From Glutamicibacter uratoxydans (GTDB lineage Bacteria > Actinomycetota > Actinomycetes > Actinomycetales > Micrococcaceae), in NCBI RefSeq assembly GCF_006539925.1, contig NZ_BJNY01000015.1, forward strand, positions 1-64,000: a stretch of 64,000 nucleotides of DNA, in the 5' to 3' direction. Of this stretch, positions 18,156-28,216 are shown in pieces. A model generated the notes under the pieces. The model did not search any database. It was given only the letters and a program-made list of their open reading frames with translations, and was not told where the DNA came from. How positions within the stretch are numbered: the stretch's first letter is position 1; every line of letters begins with the position of its first letter. A program made the position numbers and the translations under genes.

Positions 18156-18196
18156 ACAGCGAAGGGCCCGACCAGATTGGTCGGGCCCTTCGCTGT
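18156..18196. terminator. Bidirectional terminator between map and nrdR
   Basis: A perfect 19-bp stem (18156-18174 with 18178-18196) has a 3-base loop. It lies 21 bases after the map stop and 7 bases beyond the nrdR stop, placed to end both transcripts. Confidence 0.82.
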
Positions 18197-18203
18197 GGTG
18201 GAT

Positions 18204-18692
18204 CTACTCTGCGCTCAGGGGGCGCTGGGTGCCCTTGGGCGAGCTGCTGCGCTGTTCGCGCAGCTTCTGCATGGCAGTTTCAAAATCCTGCAGGGACTGG
18301 AAGTTGTGGTAGACGCTGGCGAAGCGCAGGTAGGCTACCTCGTCTAGGCGCGAGAGCGGTTCCAAAATTGCCAAGCCCACCTGGTGGGCGGAAATTTCGG
18401 CGGCGCCGGAGGTGCGCACCGCCTCTTCAACTTCCTGGGCCAAGATCGCCAGATCGTGGTCTGTCACCGGCCTGCCCTGGCAGGCTTTACGCACGCCGTT
18501 GATGACCTTGTTGCGCGAGAACGGCTCCACTGCCCCGGACTGCTTCAAGACGCTCAGGCTTGCAGTCTCAATCGTGGTGAACCGCCGCGTGCACGAGGTG
18601 CACTGGCGCCGCCGCCGGATGGAGACGCCGTCGTCGGCAACACGGCTATCAACAACGCGCGAATCAGCGTTGCGGCAGTATGGGCAGTTCAT
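18204..18692 (-). CDS. nrdR: Transcriptional repressor NrdR
   Basis: Represses ribonucleotide reductase genes in response to ATP/dATP. The N-terminal zinc ribbon uses Cys3, Cys6, Cys31 and Cys34 (CPYC and CTSC). The ATP-cone domain follows from about residue 48, with [17 protein letters not shown] and RFASVYHNF. The 162-residue length is typical. A GGAGGT ribosome site precedes the ATG. It lies 83 bases downstream of hisD on the same strand. No nrd genes are in the window. Confidence 0.95.
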   Translation of the reverse strand: MNCPYCRNADSRVVDSRVADDGVSIRRRRQCTSCTRRFTTIETASLSVLKQSGAVEPFSRNKVINGVRKACQGRPVTDHDLAILAQEVEEAVRTSGAAEISAHQVGLAILEPLSRLDEVAYLRFASVYHNFQSLQDFETAMQKLREQRSSSPKGTQRPLSAE

Positions 18693-18775
18693 GGCACCTC
18701 CAACTCATGGCAAACCGTGAAGTTGCGGACAAGCATAGCCGCACAATCCTCACATGTCATGTATTAGTTTAGCGC

Positions 18776-20128
18776 CTAGATGGCTTTCCTGATCGCGACC
18801 GCGTCGCCATGGGCCGGAAGGTCCTCCGCATTGGCAAGGTTGATCACATGCGCGGCCACGTCGCCCAGCGCCGCTTTGTCGTAGCTGATAACCTGGATGG
18901 CCTTCAGGAAGGTGTTCACGTTCAAGCCCGAGGCGTGCAGCGCGGTGCCGCTGGTGGGCAGCACGTGGTTGGAGCCGGCGCAGTAGTCTCCCAGCGATAC
19001 CGGCGCAAAATCGCCGACGAAGATCGCCCCGGCGGCGGTGATGCGGGCGGCGTCCTGTGCGGACTGTGCAGTCATGATTTCCAGGTGCTCTGCGGCATAG
19101 GCGTTGCAGACATCGATGCCCTGTGCCACGTCCCTGACCAGGATGATGCCTGACTGGCTGCCGCCCAGCGCCGTGCGCACGCGCTGACTGTGCTTGGTGG
19201 CGGCCACCTGGACTTCCAGTTCCGCACGCACCTGGGCGGCGAGTTCGGAAGAATCCGTGACCAGAACCGCCGCGGCATTCTCGTCGTGTTCGGCTTGGGA
19301 GATCATGTCCGCCGCCACGAATCCGGGGTTGGCGGTGGAATCTGCCAGAATTGCGATCTCGGTAGGGCCTGCCTCCGCGTCGATACCGACAACTCCCTTG
19401 ACCAGTCGTTTTGCGGTGGCAACGAAAACATTGCCGGGGCCGGAAACCACGTCCACCGGCTCGATGCCGCCGCGCGGGTCCCCTGGCGCCTCCACGCCGT
19501 AGGCGAAGGCCGCCACGGCCTGGGCGCCGCCCATGGCGTGGACTTCGGTGATGCCCAGAAGCTTGGCCGCGGCAAGAATGGTAGGGTGCGGCAGTCCGCC
19601 GAATTCCTTCTGCGGCGGGCTGGCCAGTGCCAGCGACGCAACGCCCGCCGCCTGGGCCGGCACCGCATTCATGATCACCGAGGAAGGGTAGACTGCCAGG
19701 CCGCCGGGCGCATACAGTCCCACTCGGCGCACCGGAACCCAGCGCTGGGTCACGCTGCCGCCGTTGCTGTAGCCGACCACCGCGTCGGAGGGAACCTGCG
19801 CGGCGGCGAATTCACGGGCGCGGGCGATGGATTCTTCCAAAGCGGCGCGGACCTGCGGGTCGAGTTCTTCTAGGGCCCGGTCAAGTTCGGCCTGGGCGAC
19901 GCGGGTATGCTCCAGTTCCACATGATCGAAGCGCAGCGCCAGATCCTTCAGCGCCTGCATGCCATGGGCACGCACGTCGTCGATAATCTGTCCCACTGCT
20001 TCAGCGGCAGTCTGGGAATTGACTGCCGGCCGCGGCAGATGGGCCTTGAGCTGAGCGTAGGAGAAGTCCTGCTCGCGCCAGTCAAGGGTTGCCAGTTCGG
20101 AAAAGGTGGTTTCTGGGTTGGAGTTCAC
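18776..20128 (-). CDS. hisD: Histidinol dehydrogenase
   Basis: Zinc enzyme for the last two steps of histidine synthesis, oxidising histidinol to histidine with two NAD+. The 450 residues contain the substrate and metal motifs [25 protein letters not shown] and [10 protein letters not shown], plus [13 protein letters not shown]. The other his genes are not nearby downstream; nrdR follows instead. The start is GTG 20128, with TAAACT seven bases upstream and only a short AGGA between, so a leaderless or near-leaderless message is likely. Confidence 0.95.
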   Translation of the reverse strand: MNSNPETTFSELATLDWREQDFSYAQLKAHLPRPAVNSQTAAEAVGQIIDDVRAHGMQALKDLALRFDHVELEHTRVAQAELDRALEELDPQVRAALEESIARAREFAAAQVPSDAVVGYSNGGSVTQRWVPVRRVGLYAPGGLAVYPSSVIMNAVPAQAAGVASLALASPPQKEFGGLPHPTILAAAKLLGITEVHAMGGAQAVAAFAYGVEAPGDPRGGIEPVDVVSGPGNVFVATAKRLVKGVVGIDAEAGPTEIAILADSTANPGFVAADMISQAEHDENAAAVLVTDSSELAAQVRAELEVQVAATKHSQRVRTALGGSQSGIILVRDVAQGIDVCNAYAAEHLEIMTAQSAQDAARITAAGAIFVGDFAPVSLGDYCAGSNHVLPTSGTALHASGLNVNTFLKAIQVISYDKAALGDVAAHVINLANAEDLPAHGDAVAIRKAI

Positions 20129-20135
20129 GATCCTT

Positions 20136-20141
20136 AGTTTA
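20136..20141 (-). promoter_or_regulatory. -10 hexamer for hisD
   Basis: TAAACT on the minus strand lies seven bases before the GTG of hisD. Confidence 0.4.
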
Positions 20142-20150
20142 ACGCCGAAG

Positions 20151-20185
20151 ACCGGCAGAGGTATCTATTGATTACCTCCGCCGGT
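20151..20185 (-). terminator. Hairpin after dnaE
   Basis: A 13-bp stem with one mismatch (20151-20163 with 20173-20185) has a 9-base loop. It sits 28 bases beyond the dnaE stop and ahead of the hisD promoter, so it probably separates the two transcripts. Confidence 0.6.
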
Positions 20186-20212
20186 CATCTAACTTTCTCC
20201 GGGGCGCCGCGG

Positions 20213-23200
20213 CTATACGTCCAGGCAGTGCGGGCCCAGCAGCACCTTCAGGTCGCCGAAGAGTGCAGGGTTGGGGTTCACCCGGAAGTTCATTCCCAGG
20301 CGCATCAGCGAGGTGCCCCGGCTGCCGGAGAGCTTGACGCGGACCTCGGTGTTGCCGCGGTGCGTGCGCAGGACGTCGCCCAGCTGCTGCACCAGCGACT
20401 CGGTGGCCTTGTGCGTCGGGATGCCGATGACTACCGGTCCACCGTTGGCGTCCTCGGAGAGCTCGGGAATCATCATTTCTTGGGCGTTGAGGGTAATCGA
20501 GCCGTCGTCGCGCCGCTGGACTCGGCCCTTGATCACCACGATCAGGTCATCTGCCAAGATCTCGGCAATCGGCTGGTAGGCCTGGCCGAAGAACATGACT
20601 TCCATGGAGCCGGAGAGGTCTTCGACCTCGCAGCGTGCATAGGGGTTGCCGCTCTTCTTGGCGATGCGTCGCTGCAGGCCTGAAATCATGCCGGCAATCG
20701 AAATGATGTGTCCATCTTGCGGCCCGTCATCCGACAAAACATGGGTGACCGACATGTCGGCGTACTGCTCCAGGGCTGAGCCCAGTCCCTGCAGCGGGTG
20801 GTCCGAGACGTACAGGCCGAGCATGTCCCGCTCGTAGGCCAGCTTTTCCTTCTTCTCCCAGTCCGGAAGGTCGGGAATCGCCACGGCCATGGCATCGGAA
20901 GCTTCCGATGAGTCCAACGCGCTGAACAGGTCGAACTGGTTGGCCGCCTCGTTGCGCTTGAGCTGGATGACCGAATCCACCGCTTCTTCATGGATTGCCA
21001 CCAGGGCGCGGCGCGGATGGCCCATGGAGTCGAAGGCGCCGGCCTTGATCAGCGATTCAATGGTTCGCTTGTTGCAGACCACTGCGGGGACCTTGTTCAG
21101 GAAGTCGCTGAAGTCTGCATACGCGCCTTTTTCGGTGCGTGCCTGGACCATGCCGTCAACCACGTTGGAGCCGACGTTGCGGATCGCTCCCATGCCGAAG
21201 CGGATGTCCTCGCCGACAGGGGTGAAGGTCAGCGCGGATTCATTCACGTCCGGCGGCAGCACCGTGATGCCCAGGTGGCGGCATTCGTTCAGGTACAGGG
21301 CCAGCTTGTCCTTGTCGTCGCCCACCGAGGTGAGCAGCGCCGCCATGTATTCAGCTGTGTAGTGCTCCTTGAGGTAGGCGGTCCAATAGGAGACCACGCC
21401 ATAGGCCGCCGAGTGGGCTTTGTTGAACGCGTAGTCGGAAAACGGCAGCAGGATGTCCCACAGGGTCTGGACTGCCTCGTCCGAGTACCCGTTGTCGTTC
21501 ATGCCCTGCTTGAAGCCGGCGAACTGCTTATCCAGTTCCGCCTTCTTCTTTTTACCCATGGCGCGGCGCAGAATATCTGCCTGGCCCAGAGAGTAGCCTG
21601 CAAGCTTCTGCGCAATGGCCATCACCTGCTCCTGATACACGATCAGGCCGAAGGTGCCTCCGAGGATTTCTTCCAAAGGCTCCGCCAGCTCAGGGTGGAT
21701 CGGCACCACGTCTTGCAGCTTGTTCTTGCGCAGCGCGTAGTTGGTGTGCGCATTGGCGCCCATGGGGCCCGGGCGGTAGAGCGCCAGCACAGCGGAGATG
21801 TCTTCAAAGTTATCCGGGCGCATCATCTTCAGCAGCGATCGCATCGGGCCGCCGTCAAGCTGGAACACGCCCAAGGTATCGCCGCGGGCCAGCAGCTGGT
21901 AGGTTGCCGCGTCGTCCAGCGCAAGGGTTTCCAGGTCGATCTCGACGTTCTTGTTGGCCTTCACGTTTGCCAGCGCGTCGGAGATGATAGTGAGGTTTCG
22001 CAGACCCAGGAAGTCCATCTTGATCAGCCCCAGGCCTTCACAGGTCGGGTAGTCGAACTGGGTGATGACCTGTCCATCCTGGATGCGGCGCATAATCGGC
22101 ACCACGTCGATGATCGGATCGGAGCTCATGATCACGCCTGCGGCGTGCACACCCCACTGGCGCTTGAGCCCTTCCAGGCCCTTGGCCGTTTCAAAGACGC
22201 GCTTGGCTTCCGGGTCGGTGGCGACCAGGTTGCGGAAGTCCCCGGCCTCCGAGTAGCGCTTGGAGTTCGGGTTCTCGATGTCGTTGAGCGGGATGTCCTT
22301 GGCCATGACCGCAGGAGGTAGCGCCTTGGTGAGGGTTTCGCCCATGCTGAAGGGGTAGCCGAGCACACGCGAAGAGTCCTTCAGTGCCTGCTTGGTTTTG
22401 ATCGAACCGTAGGTCACGATCATTGATACGCGTTCGTCGCCATACTTCTCGGTCACATAGTGGATCACTTCAGAACGGCGGCGATCATCGAAGTCGACGT
22501 CGAAGTCGGGCATGGAAACGCGTTCCGGGTTCAGGAAGCGTTCGAAGATCAAGCCGTGCTGCAGCGGGTCGAGGTCGGTGATGCGCATGGCGTAGGCAAC
22601 CATGGAGCCTGCACCGGATCCGCGTCCGGGTCCCACGCGGATGCCGTGGTCCTTGGACCAGTTGATGAAGTCGGCCACCACGAGGAAGTAGCCGGGGAAG
22701 CCCATCTTGATAATGATTCCCAGTTCGTAGTCGGCCTGCTTGCGCACATCCTCTGGGACGCCGCCCGGGTACCGGTACGCCAGCCCCTTGTCCACTTCCT
22801 TGATCAGCCAGCTGGTTTCGTCTTCCCCCGGCGGGCAGGGGAATTTCGGCATGTAGTTGGCGTTGGTGTCAAAGGTCAGCTCCACGCGGTCCGCAATGTT
22901 CAGCGTGTTGTCGCAGGCTTCGGGGAATTCCTTGAACAGCTCACGCATTTCGCGCGCGCTCTTGAGGTAGTAGCCCGAGCCGCTGAAGGCGAAGCGGCTG
23001 CCGCCCTGATCGTAGGTCGGTTCGTCCAGGGTCGAGCCGGAGTTGATCGCCAGCAGCGCTTCGTGCGCCTTGGCGTCGGCCTCATGCGTGTAGTGAAGGT
23101 CGTTGGTTGCGACCAGTGGAATCTGCAGTTCCTTGGCGATGCGTAGTAGATCCTTGGTGATTCGGCGTTCGATTTCCAGGCCGTGGTCCATCAGCTCACA

Positions 23201-23776
23201 GAAGTAGTTCTCCTTGCCGAACAGATCCTGGAATTCTGCGGCCGCGGCCTTAGCGGCATCATATTGGCCCAGGCGGAGCTTGGTCTGGATTTCTCCGGAG
23301 GGGCAGCCGGTGGTGGCGATGATGCCTTCGTGGTGGTCGTTGAGCAGCTCTCGGTCCCAGCGCGGATATTTGCCGAAGACAGAGTCCAGAGAGGCGCGCG
23401 AGGAGCCTTTGAAGAGGTTGTCCATGCCCTTGTTGTTGTAGGACAGCAGAGTCATGTGGTTGTAGAGGCCGCCGCCGGAGACGTCGTCGCTCTTCTGGCG
23501 TTCTTCGGTGCGCCACTTCACGCGAGTCTTATCGGTGCGGTGCGTGCCAGGAGCAACATAGGCTTCAACACCGATGATCGGCTTGACCCCGGCACCGGTA
23601 GCCTGGCGCCAGAAGTCGAAAGCTCCGAAAAGATATCCATGGTCGGTGATGGCCATGGCTTCCATACCTTGGCGGTTGGCCTCGGCGAACAGTTCGCCTA
23701 GTCGCGCAGCTCCATCAAGCATAGAGTATTCGGTATGGGTATGAAGATGAACAAATCCGTCACGTGTCGCACTCAC
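20213..23776 (-). CDS. dnaE: DNA polymerase III alpha subunit (DnaE1 type)
   Basis: The replicative polymerase catalytic subunit, 1187 residues, normal for actinobacterial DnaE1. An N-terminal PHP domain begins HLHTHTEYSML, with TDHGYLFG soon after. The palm active site PDFDVDFDDRR is near residue 422, and mid-protein motifs include GRGSGAGSMVAYA and KAHSAAYGVVSYWTAY. The tau- and clamp-binding regions and an OB fold lie in the last third. The start is GTG 23776, with TAGACT exactly six bases upstream and no Shine-Dalgarno. An overlapping ATG at 23780 is out of frame. Confidence 0.96.
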   Translation of the reverse strand: MSATRDGFVHLHTHTEYSMLDGAARLGELFAEANRQGMEAMAITDHGYLFGAFDFWRQATGAGVKPIIGVEAYVAPGTHRTDKTRVKWRTEERQKSDDVSGGGLYNHMTLLSYNNKGMDNLFKGSSRASLDSVFGKYPRWDRELLNDHHEGIIATTGCPSGEIQTKLRLGQYDAAKAAAAEFQDLFGKENYFCELMDHGLEIERRITKDLLRIAKELQIPLVATNDLHYTHEADAKAHEALLAINSGSTLDEPTYDQGGSRFAFSGSGYYLKSAREMRELFKEFPEACDNTLNIADRVELTFDTNANYMPKFPCPPGEDETSWLIKEVDKGLAYRYPGGVPEDVRKQADYELGIIIKMGFPGYFLVVADFINWSKDHGIRVGPGRGSGAGSMVAYAMRITDLDPLQHGLIFERFLNPERVSMPDFDVDFDDRRRSEVIHYVTEKYGDERVSMIVTYGSIKTKQALKDSSRVLGYPFSMGETLTKALPPAVMAKDIPLNDIENPNSKRYSEAGDFRNLVATDPEAKRVFETAKGLEGLKRQWGVHAAGVIMSSDPIIDVVPIMRRIQDGQVITQFDYPTCEGLGLIKMDFLGLRNLTIISDALANVKANKNVEIDLETLALDDAATYQLLARGDTLGVFQLDGGPMRSLLKMMRPDNFEDISAVLALYRPGPMGANAHTNYALRKNKLQDVVPIHPELAEPLEEILGGTFGLIVYQEQVMAIAQKLAGYSLGQADILRRAMGKKKKAELDKQFAGFKQGMNDNGYSDEAVQTLWDILLPFSDYAFNKAHSAAYGVVSYWTAYLKEHYTAEYMAALLTSVGDDKDKLALYLNECRHLGITVLPPDVNESALTFTPVGEDIRFGMGAIRNVGSNVVDGMVQARTEKGAYADFSDFLNKVPAVVCNKRTIESLIKAGAFDSMGHPRRALVAIHEEAVDSVIQLKRNEAANQFDLFSALDSSEASDAMAVAIPDLPDWEKKEKLAYERDMLGLYVSDHPLQGLGSALEQYADMSVTHVLSDDGPQDGHIISIAGMISGLQRRIAKKSGNPYARCEVEDLSGSMEVMFFGQAYQPIAEILADDLIVVIKGRVQRRDDGSITLNAQEMMIPELSEDANGGPVVIGIPTHKATESLVQQLGDVLRTHRGNTEVRVKLSGSRGTSLMRLGMNFRVNPNPALFGDLKVLLGPHCLDV

Positions 23777-23782
23777 CCATCT

Positions 23783-23788
23783 AGTCTA
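23783..23788 (-). promoter_or_regulatory. -10 hexamer for leaderless dnaE
   Basis: TAGACT on the minus strand is followed by six bases and then the GTG start. It matches the RDD gene arrangement exactly. Confidence 0.55.
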
Positions 23789-23885
23789 ACGACACATTCT
23801 GGGTATTCAGTGGCTCTTGTCCCAAGTGTGCCCAACAGCAAAGGACCACCTGCTGCGGCTGGCAGCGGCGGCCCTATGCTAGAGG

Positions 23886-24833
23886 TTAGTAGGTTCCTTC
23901 GCGCAGCAGTTCAAGTGCTCCGTGAAGATCATCCGGGTATTGGCTTTCGTATTCGACCCACTGGCCTGTCACCGGGTGTTCGAAGCCCAGGCGCTTGGCA
24001 TGCAACCACTGGCGGGTCAGGCCGAGCGCCGCCGAAAGCTTGGGGTCTGCGCCATAGGTCTGGTCTCCGGCGCAGGGGTGGCCGAAGGCAGAGAAATGGA
24101 CGCGGATCTGATGGGTGCGTCCGGTTTCAAGATGCACTTCCACCAGGCTTGCCCTTCCGAAGGCCTCGATGACCTTGTAGTGAGTGACTGAGTTCCTCCC
24201 GCCGTCCAGGACAGCGAATTTCCAGTCATGCCCCGGGTGGCGGCCAATCGGCGCATCAATAGTGCCCTGCAGCGGATCCGGCAGCCCCTGGACCACTGCA
24301 TGGTAGATCTTCTTCGGGGTACGCTCCTTGAAGGCACGCTTCAGCGCCGTGTAGGCGCGCTCAGTTTTCGCCACCACCATCAGCCCGCTGGTTCCAACGT
24401 CCAAGCGGTGCACAATACCCTGGCGCTCGGCGGCCCCGGAAGTCGAAATGTTATAGCCTTCGGCGATCAATGCGCCGACTACTGTTGGCCCAACCCAACC
24501 CGGGGACGGGTGGGCTGCTACGCCTACCGGCTTGTCGATGACGACGTAGTCCTCGTCGTCGGCAATAATCTTCAGGTCTTCCACGGCTACCACCCTAATC
24601 TCCAGCGGGTCAGCCTGCGCCGGGATGTCAACCGACAGCTTGTCGCCGGATTTCAGTTTCAATGATTTCGCAATTGCTTTCCCGTTGACCTGCACATGGG
24701 ATTCCTTGCACAATGTCGAGGCGAGGGTGCGGGGAATCTGCAAGGTGCGGGCCAAATACGCATCCAACCGGGCTCCACTGTCGGCTGGCTCGACAACCAG
24801 TTCGTGGTGGGAAGCTTCAATGGCACCGCTCAT
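23886..24833 (-). CDS. RluA-family 23S rRNA pseudouridine synthase
   Basis: Converts specific uridines of RNA to pseudouridine. The 315 residues have an N-terminal S4 RNA-binding domain ([18 protein letters not shown]) and a catalytic domain with the active-site block [32 protein letters not shown] follows. The length and the position after lspA are typical of the RluD-like protein of gram-positive bacteria, but the exact target uridines cannot be read from the sequence. Its ATG overlaps the lspA stop by four bases, so the two are translationally coupled. Confidence 0.92.
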   Translation of the reverse strand: MSGAIEASHHELVVEPADSGARLDAYLARTLQIPRTLASTLCKESHVQVNGKAIAKSLKLKSGDKLSVDIPAQADPLEIRVVAVEDLKIIADDEDYVVIDKPVGVAAHPSPGWVGPTVVGALIAEGYNISTSGAAERQGIVHRLDVGTSGLMVVAKTERAYTALKRAFKERTPKKIYHAVVQGLPDPLQGTIDAPIGRHPGHDWKFAVLDGGRNSVTHYKVIEAFGRASLVEVHLETGRTHQIRVHFSAFGHPCAGDQTYGADPKLSAALGLTRQWLHAKRLGFEHPVTGQWVEYESQYPDDLHGALELLREGTY

Positions 24834-25414
24834 GCTTCAGGGTCCGTTGGTGCGTCGTCGTTCTTGCCCGTGGCCTTGGGCTGATCGCCAATGCTTCCGT
24901 CAAAGTTGACGCCTCGGATCAGCAGGTAGGCCACGGCGATCATCGAGCAGACGATGAAGGAGTCGGCGACGTTGAAAATGGCGAAGTGATTGACCGAAAA
25001 CATGTCCACGACGTGTCCGAAGCCGAAGTACGGTTCACGGAAGATGCGGTCTCCCAGGTTGCCCAGCACACCGCCCAGCAATGCGCCCAAGGCGATGGCC
25101 CAGCTGAGGATCTTGACCTTGCGGATCAGCAGGTAGGTGACGTAAACGGCCACGGCCGCCTGCAAGATCGCGAACAAGATCGTCAGGTTCTCCCCCATGG
25201 AGAACGCCGCGCCCGGGTTCAGGATGTAGTGGATGGAGAAGAAGCCCGGAATAACCTCGATCAAATCGCCAAGCTCCATGTTGGCGGAAACAAATGTTTT
25301 GACACCCTGGTCGAGGATCAACGCGATCGCAGCGATCACGAGGCCCAAGAGCAGATAGCTTCTTCTACTGGAGGCTGCACTGTCAAGTGGTGATTCGCCC
25401 ACGCTGTTTCCCAT
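24830..25414 (-). CDS. lspA: Lipoprotein signal peptidase II
   Basis: Membrane aspartyl protease that cleaves the signal peptide of prolipoproteins after lipidation. Four membrane helices span about residues 22-165. Conserved motifs are [21 protein letters not shown] with the first catalytic Asp, and [12 protein letters not shown] with the second. Hydrophilic tails extend both ends, so at 194 residues it is a little longer than E. coli LspA. I prefer ATG 25414, with an AGGA site, over the TTG at 25417 just before it. It is coupled to the pseudouridine synthase gene. Confidence 0.95.
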   Translation of the reverse strand: MGNSVGESPLDSAASSRRSYLLLGLVIAAIALILDQGVKTFVSANMELGDLIEVIPGFFSIHYILNPGAAFSMGENLTILFAILQAAVAVYVTYLLIRKVKILSWAIALGALLGGVLGNLGDRIFREPYFGFGHVVDMFSVNHFAIFNVADSFIVCSMIAVAYLLIRGVNFDGSIGDQPKATGKNDDAPTDPEA

Positions 25415-25433
25415 CAAAATCCTTTTTAAACGT

Positions 25434-25471
25434 CAACAGTGGTGCCGGAGAATATCCGAGCACCACCGTTG
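25434..25471 (-). terminator. Hairpin between wag31 and lspA
   Basis: An imperfect stem pairs CAAC and GTGGTGC blocks (25434-25446) with GCACCAC and GTTG (25459-25471). It lies between the wag31 stop and the lspA start on the minus strand and probably ends or attenuates the cell-wall cluster transcript. Confidence 0.5.
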
Positions 25472-25512
25472 ATCTTACTTTATGACGTGTTCAGTTACTG
25501 AACGAACGGCAA

Positions 25513-26250
25513 CTAGTTGGCCTTGCCTGCCGAGCCGTCGATCGAGCCCTGGGACTCGAGGTCGCGCAGCTGGCCTTCGATGTAGGTCTTCAGGCGGGCA
25601 CGGTAGTCGCGCTCGAAGCCGCGCAGCTGCTCGAGCTTGCGCTCAAGGACGGACTTCTGCTGCTCAAGTGCAGACAGGGTCTTGCGGCTCTTCTCTTCAG
25701 CGGTATTGACCAGGGTATCTGCCTCGGTCTTTGCTTCGGAGATGATCTTGTCACGCTGTTCAACACCGGATGCAACGTATTCGTCGTGCAGGCGCTGTGC
25801 CATTGCCAACACGTTGGCGGCGGACTCTGCCGAAGGGGCAGGCGCAGCAGCAGCGGCTGGAGCAGCTGGGGCCGGAGCTGCAGCCTTCTTCTCTTCAACT
25901 GGCTTAGCAGCTGGAGCAGGAGCCGCGGCCTTCTTCTCCTCGACTGGCTTAGCAGCTGGAGCAGCCTTGACTTCCTCAGCAGGCTTAGCTTCAGGCTTCT
26001 TCTCTTCAGCTGGCTTGGCTGCCGGAGCTGCAGAAACTGGTGCAGGTACTGCCTGTTCCTTGGCAACTGCGTTAGCATCCTCACCGAGTTCAGCTAGGCG
26101 GCGGCGCAGGGTCTCGTTTTCACCGGTTAGGCGACGGAGCTCCACCACGATCTCGTCGAGGAAATCATCTACCTCGTCCTGGTCGTAGCCTTCACGGAAC
26201 TTAGTCGGCTGAAAGCGCTTATTGACAACGTCTTCTGGCGTCAAAGCCAT
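25513..26250 (-). CDS. wag31: Cell-pole and septum scaffold DivIVA/Wag31
   Basis: Membrane-curvature-sensing coiled-coil protein that directs polar growth and septal wall synthesis in actinobacteria. The N-terminal DivIVA domain begins MALTPEDVVNKRFQPTKFRE and continues through DQDEVDDFLDEIVVELRRL. A middle linker of repeated Ala/Pro/Lys/Glu units (KPVEEKKAA occurs twice) lies at about 65-135, and a long C-terminal coiled coil runs from about 145. It ends the division cluster, as in mycobacteria, where Ser/Thr kinases phosphorylate it. A GAGGTG site precedes the ATG. Confidence 0.95.
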   Translation of the reverse strand: MALTPEDVVNKRFQPTKFREGYDQDEVDDFLDEIVVELRRLTGENETLRRRLAELGEDANAVAKEQAVPAPVSAAPAAKPAEEKKPEAKPAEEVKAAPAAKPVEEKKAAAPAPAAKPVEEKKAAAPAPAAPAAAAAPAPSAESAANVLAMAQRLHDEYVASGVEQRDKIISEAKTEADTLVNTAEEKSRKTLSALEQQKSVLERKLEQLRGFERDYRARLKTYIEGQLRDLESQGSIDGSAGKAN

Positions 26251-26477
26251 TTGGTCACCTCAATACTGGGTCATTTTCGCAGGGCCTGTGGTTTGCCATA
26301 CGAAACACTTACCGTTCTTCAGTGTCGCGACCGGTGAAGTCGGAGCACTATTTCCTCAAGGGTATAACGATTTGGTCACTAATTACGAAACCAAGTCGCT
26401 CCCCCGAGTCTCATTTCTTTGAATCTACCTTGCCAAACACCTGCGGACAATCCCTCTGGTCAAAGAGAATTTCCTAC

Positions 26478-26774
26478 TCAGATGCCTGTACTTGCTCCAA
26501 TATTGGCGACGATCAGTTTTGCGATGATCACGACAATAAAGAAAATCAAAAAGGACAGGTCAAGCCGGATTCCACCGATATCCAAGGGCTTGATGCGACG
26601 GCGAAGCCAGCGCAGCGGCGGATCGGTGATCGAGACGATCACCGAGGCGACAATCAAGGCAATACCTTGAGGACGCCAATGCCGAGCAAAGTTTTCCGTA
26701 ATGTCCAACACAATTCTCATCAAAAGGAGAATTTGAAGTACTGCTAAAGCGAGATAGATGATCCCGAACACCAT
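26478..26774 (-). CDS. YggT-family membrane protein
   Basis: A 98-residue protein with an N-terminal membrane helix (about 2-22), an amphipathic middle with TDPPLRWLRRRIKP and a second helix (about 72-92). This is one repeat of the YGGT family, found in the same place between sepF and divIVA across gram-positive bacteria. Its function is poorly known; osmotic-stress and division roles have been proposed for relatives. It starts 24 bases after the sepF stop. A 227-base gap to wag31 probably holds the wag31 promoter. Confidence 0.9.
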   Translation of the reverse strand: MVFGIIYLALAVLQILLLMRIVLDITENFARHWRPQGIALIVASVIVSITDPPLRWLRRRIKPLDIGGIRLDLSFLIFFIVVIIAKLIVANIGASTGI

Positions 26775-26798
26775 GTTTGTGCGCTCGCTCCTGGCGTC

Positions 26799-27350
26799 TT
26801 AGCTCTGGTTGAAGAAAGTAGCCTGGGCTTCAGACTGCTTGCGGTCTTCACCAAGCACTTCGACGGTGGAAGGCGAAAGAAGGAAGACCTTGTTCGTTAC
26901 TCGCTCGATCGAGCCATGCAGCGCGAAGACCAAGCCAGCAGAGAAGTCGACCAAACGCTTGGCGTCGGTTTCACCCATATCGGTGACGTTCATAATCACC
27001 GGAATGCCGTCACGGAAGTTCTCACCGATGATTTTTGCATCGTTGTAAGAACGAGGGTGCACGGTAGTAATCTGACGCAATTCGGAGTCCTCATCCCTCA
27101 CTGAAGGGGCACGCTTGATGGGGGTCACCGGTGCACGATATTCGGCATCCGGTTCTGGAGTGGTTTGTTGCGGAGCTGCAGGTCGAACCGCCGGCTGGAC
27201 ACGAGGTGTCTCCACTGGCCGACTCGGCGCAGGGTCTTCTACAACGCGAACCTGAGGCCGCGGTTCTGGCTTTTCAACGGGTGCTTCATCCTGCTCGACG
27301 GCATCCGCCAAGCCAAGATAGACCATTGCCTTACGCAGTCCGTCAGCCAC
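26799..27350 (-). CDS. sepF: Cell division protein SepF
   Basis: Membrane-binding partner of FtsZ and the likely Z-ring anchor in actinobacteria, which lack FtsA. The 183 residues start with the amphipathic membrane-targeting helix ([14 protein letters not shown]), followed by a Pro/Glu-rich linker to about 85 and the globular SepF domain. That domain contains [20 protein letters not shown] and [11 protein letters not shown]. The GTG start has a strong GAGGAGAAG site. It follows pgeF directly; no yggS gene lies between them. Confidence 0.95.
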   Translation of the reverse strand: MADGLRKAMVYLGLADAVEQDEAPVEKPEPRPQVRVVEDPAPSRPVETPRVQPAVRPAAPQQTTPEPDAEYRAPVTPIKRAPSVRDEDSELRQITTVHPRSYNDAKIIGENFRDGIPVIMNVTDMGETDAKRLVDFSAGLVFALHGSIERVTNKVFLLSPSTVEVLGEDRKQSEAQATFFNQS

Positions 27351-27437
27351 GATACTTCTCCTCGTTTGTCCCGTGCATGCGCCCCATGCATGATTCCGCT
27401 ACTTCGACGCTATCGTAACGAATTCCAGTAGCAATGT

Positions 27438-28196
27438 TCATTCGGCTTTTTCTGTCCGGCGTGTCGCATCCGCATTGATATCACGCCATATCAGTCCTGC
27501 GAGCCTGCCTGATTTTTCGGATCTGCGATATGAGAAAAATCGCTCATCCTCTAGTGTGCACGCGCCGCTTTGCAGCACCTGAACCCCGAGGTTTTCCAAT
27601 TCCTGCTGCGCCGAAGCCGGCAGATCCAGGGAATCAGTCCCCCAGCTGGTCGTTGTCCGGATTCCGGGACGCAATGATTCAGATTCTTCGGCCATCTGTA
27701 CGGGCACCTCATAGCAGCGGCCGCAAATTGCCGGGCCGATGACGGCTTCGATCTGGGAGGCACCCAATTCATGAAGTCGGACCACCGTTCGTGCCAGGAT
27801 CCCGTCAAGCAAGCCGCGGCGACCCGCATGGACTGCGGCCGTCACCGTAGGGCCGGACGGCCCACCGGTACCTACAAACAATACCGGCAGACAGTCTGCC
27901 ACCATCACGGCAAGGGGCACCTCGCCGCTGGCGTCAATTAATGCGTCGCAGGTTGGCGCCGGAGGTTCGTTCCATTGGCTGCGCTCTACAAGTTCGGCGT
28001 CGTGCAGGATGTTCGAATGAACTTGGTTCATGAATTGCAAAGAGAAACGTCGAACCCCGATCCTGTCCTCCAATCTAGCTCGATTCTCCCCGACAGTATC
28101 GGGGTCATCGTTCACGTGCAGGGCGAGGTTTCCCTCGGACTGCGTGGTGAAAGCTAGCTGGATTCTCGGATCGAGGTTCGATGCGAAATGTAGCAC
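27438..28196 (-). CDS. pgeF: PgeF/YfiH-family purine nucleoside phosphorylase-like protein
   Basis: A 252-residue member of the multi-copper polyphenol oxidase fold. Relatives act as peptidoglycan editing factor or as purine nucleoside phosphorylase/adenosine deaminase. The metal-binding His-Cys-His set is visible in NQVHSNI, VMVADCLPV and AAVHAGRRG, followed by GPAICGRCYEV. The GTG start lies 20 bases after the ftsZ stop, so it is in the ftsZ operon. In an L-Lys wall the substrate of an editing role is uncertain. Confidence 0.9.
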   Translation of the reverse strand: MLHFASNLDPRIQLAFTTQSEGNLALHVNDDPDTVGENRARLEDRIGVRRFSLQFMNQVHSNILHDAELVERSQWNEPPAPTCDALIDASGEVPLAVMVADCLPVLFVGTGGPSGPTVTAAVHAGRRGLLDGILARTVVRLHELGASQIEAVIGPAICGRCYEVPVQMAEESESLRPGIRTTTSWGTDSLDLPASAQQELENLGVQVLQSGACTLEDERFFSYRRSEKSGRLAGLIWRDINADATRRTEKAE

Positions 28197-28216
28197 TTCT
28201 GGTCTTCTTGCCGTGT

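Noticed and set aside
20990-22321. 443-residue plus-strand frame opposite dnaE
   Set aside because: Antisense shadow with His/Gln/Val-rich composition and no family match.
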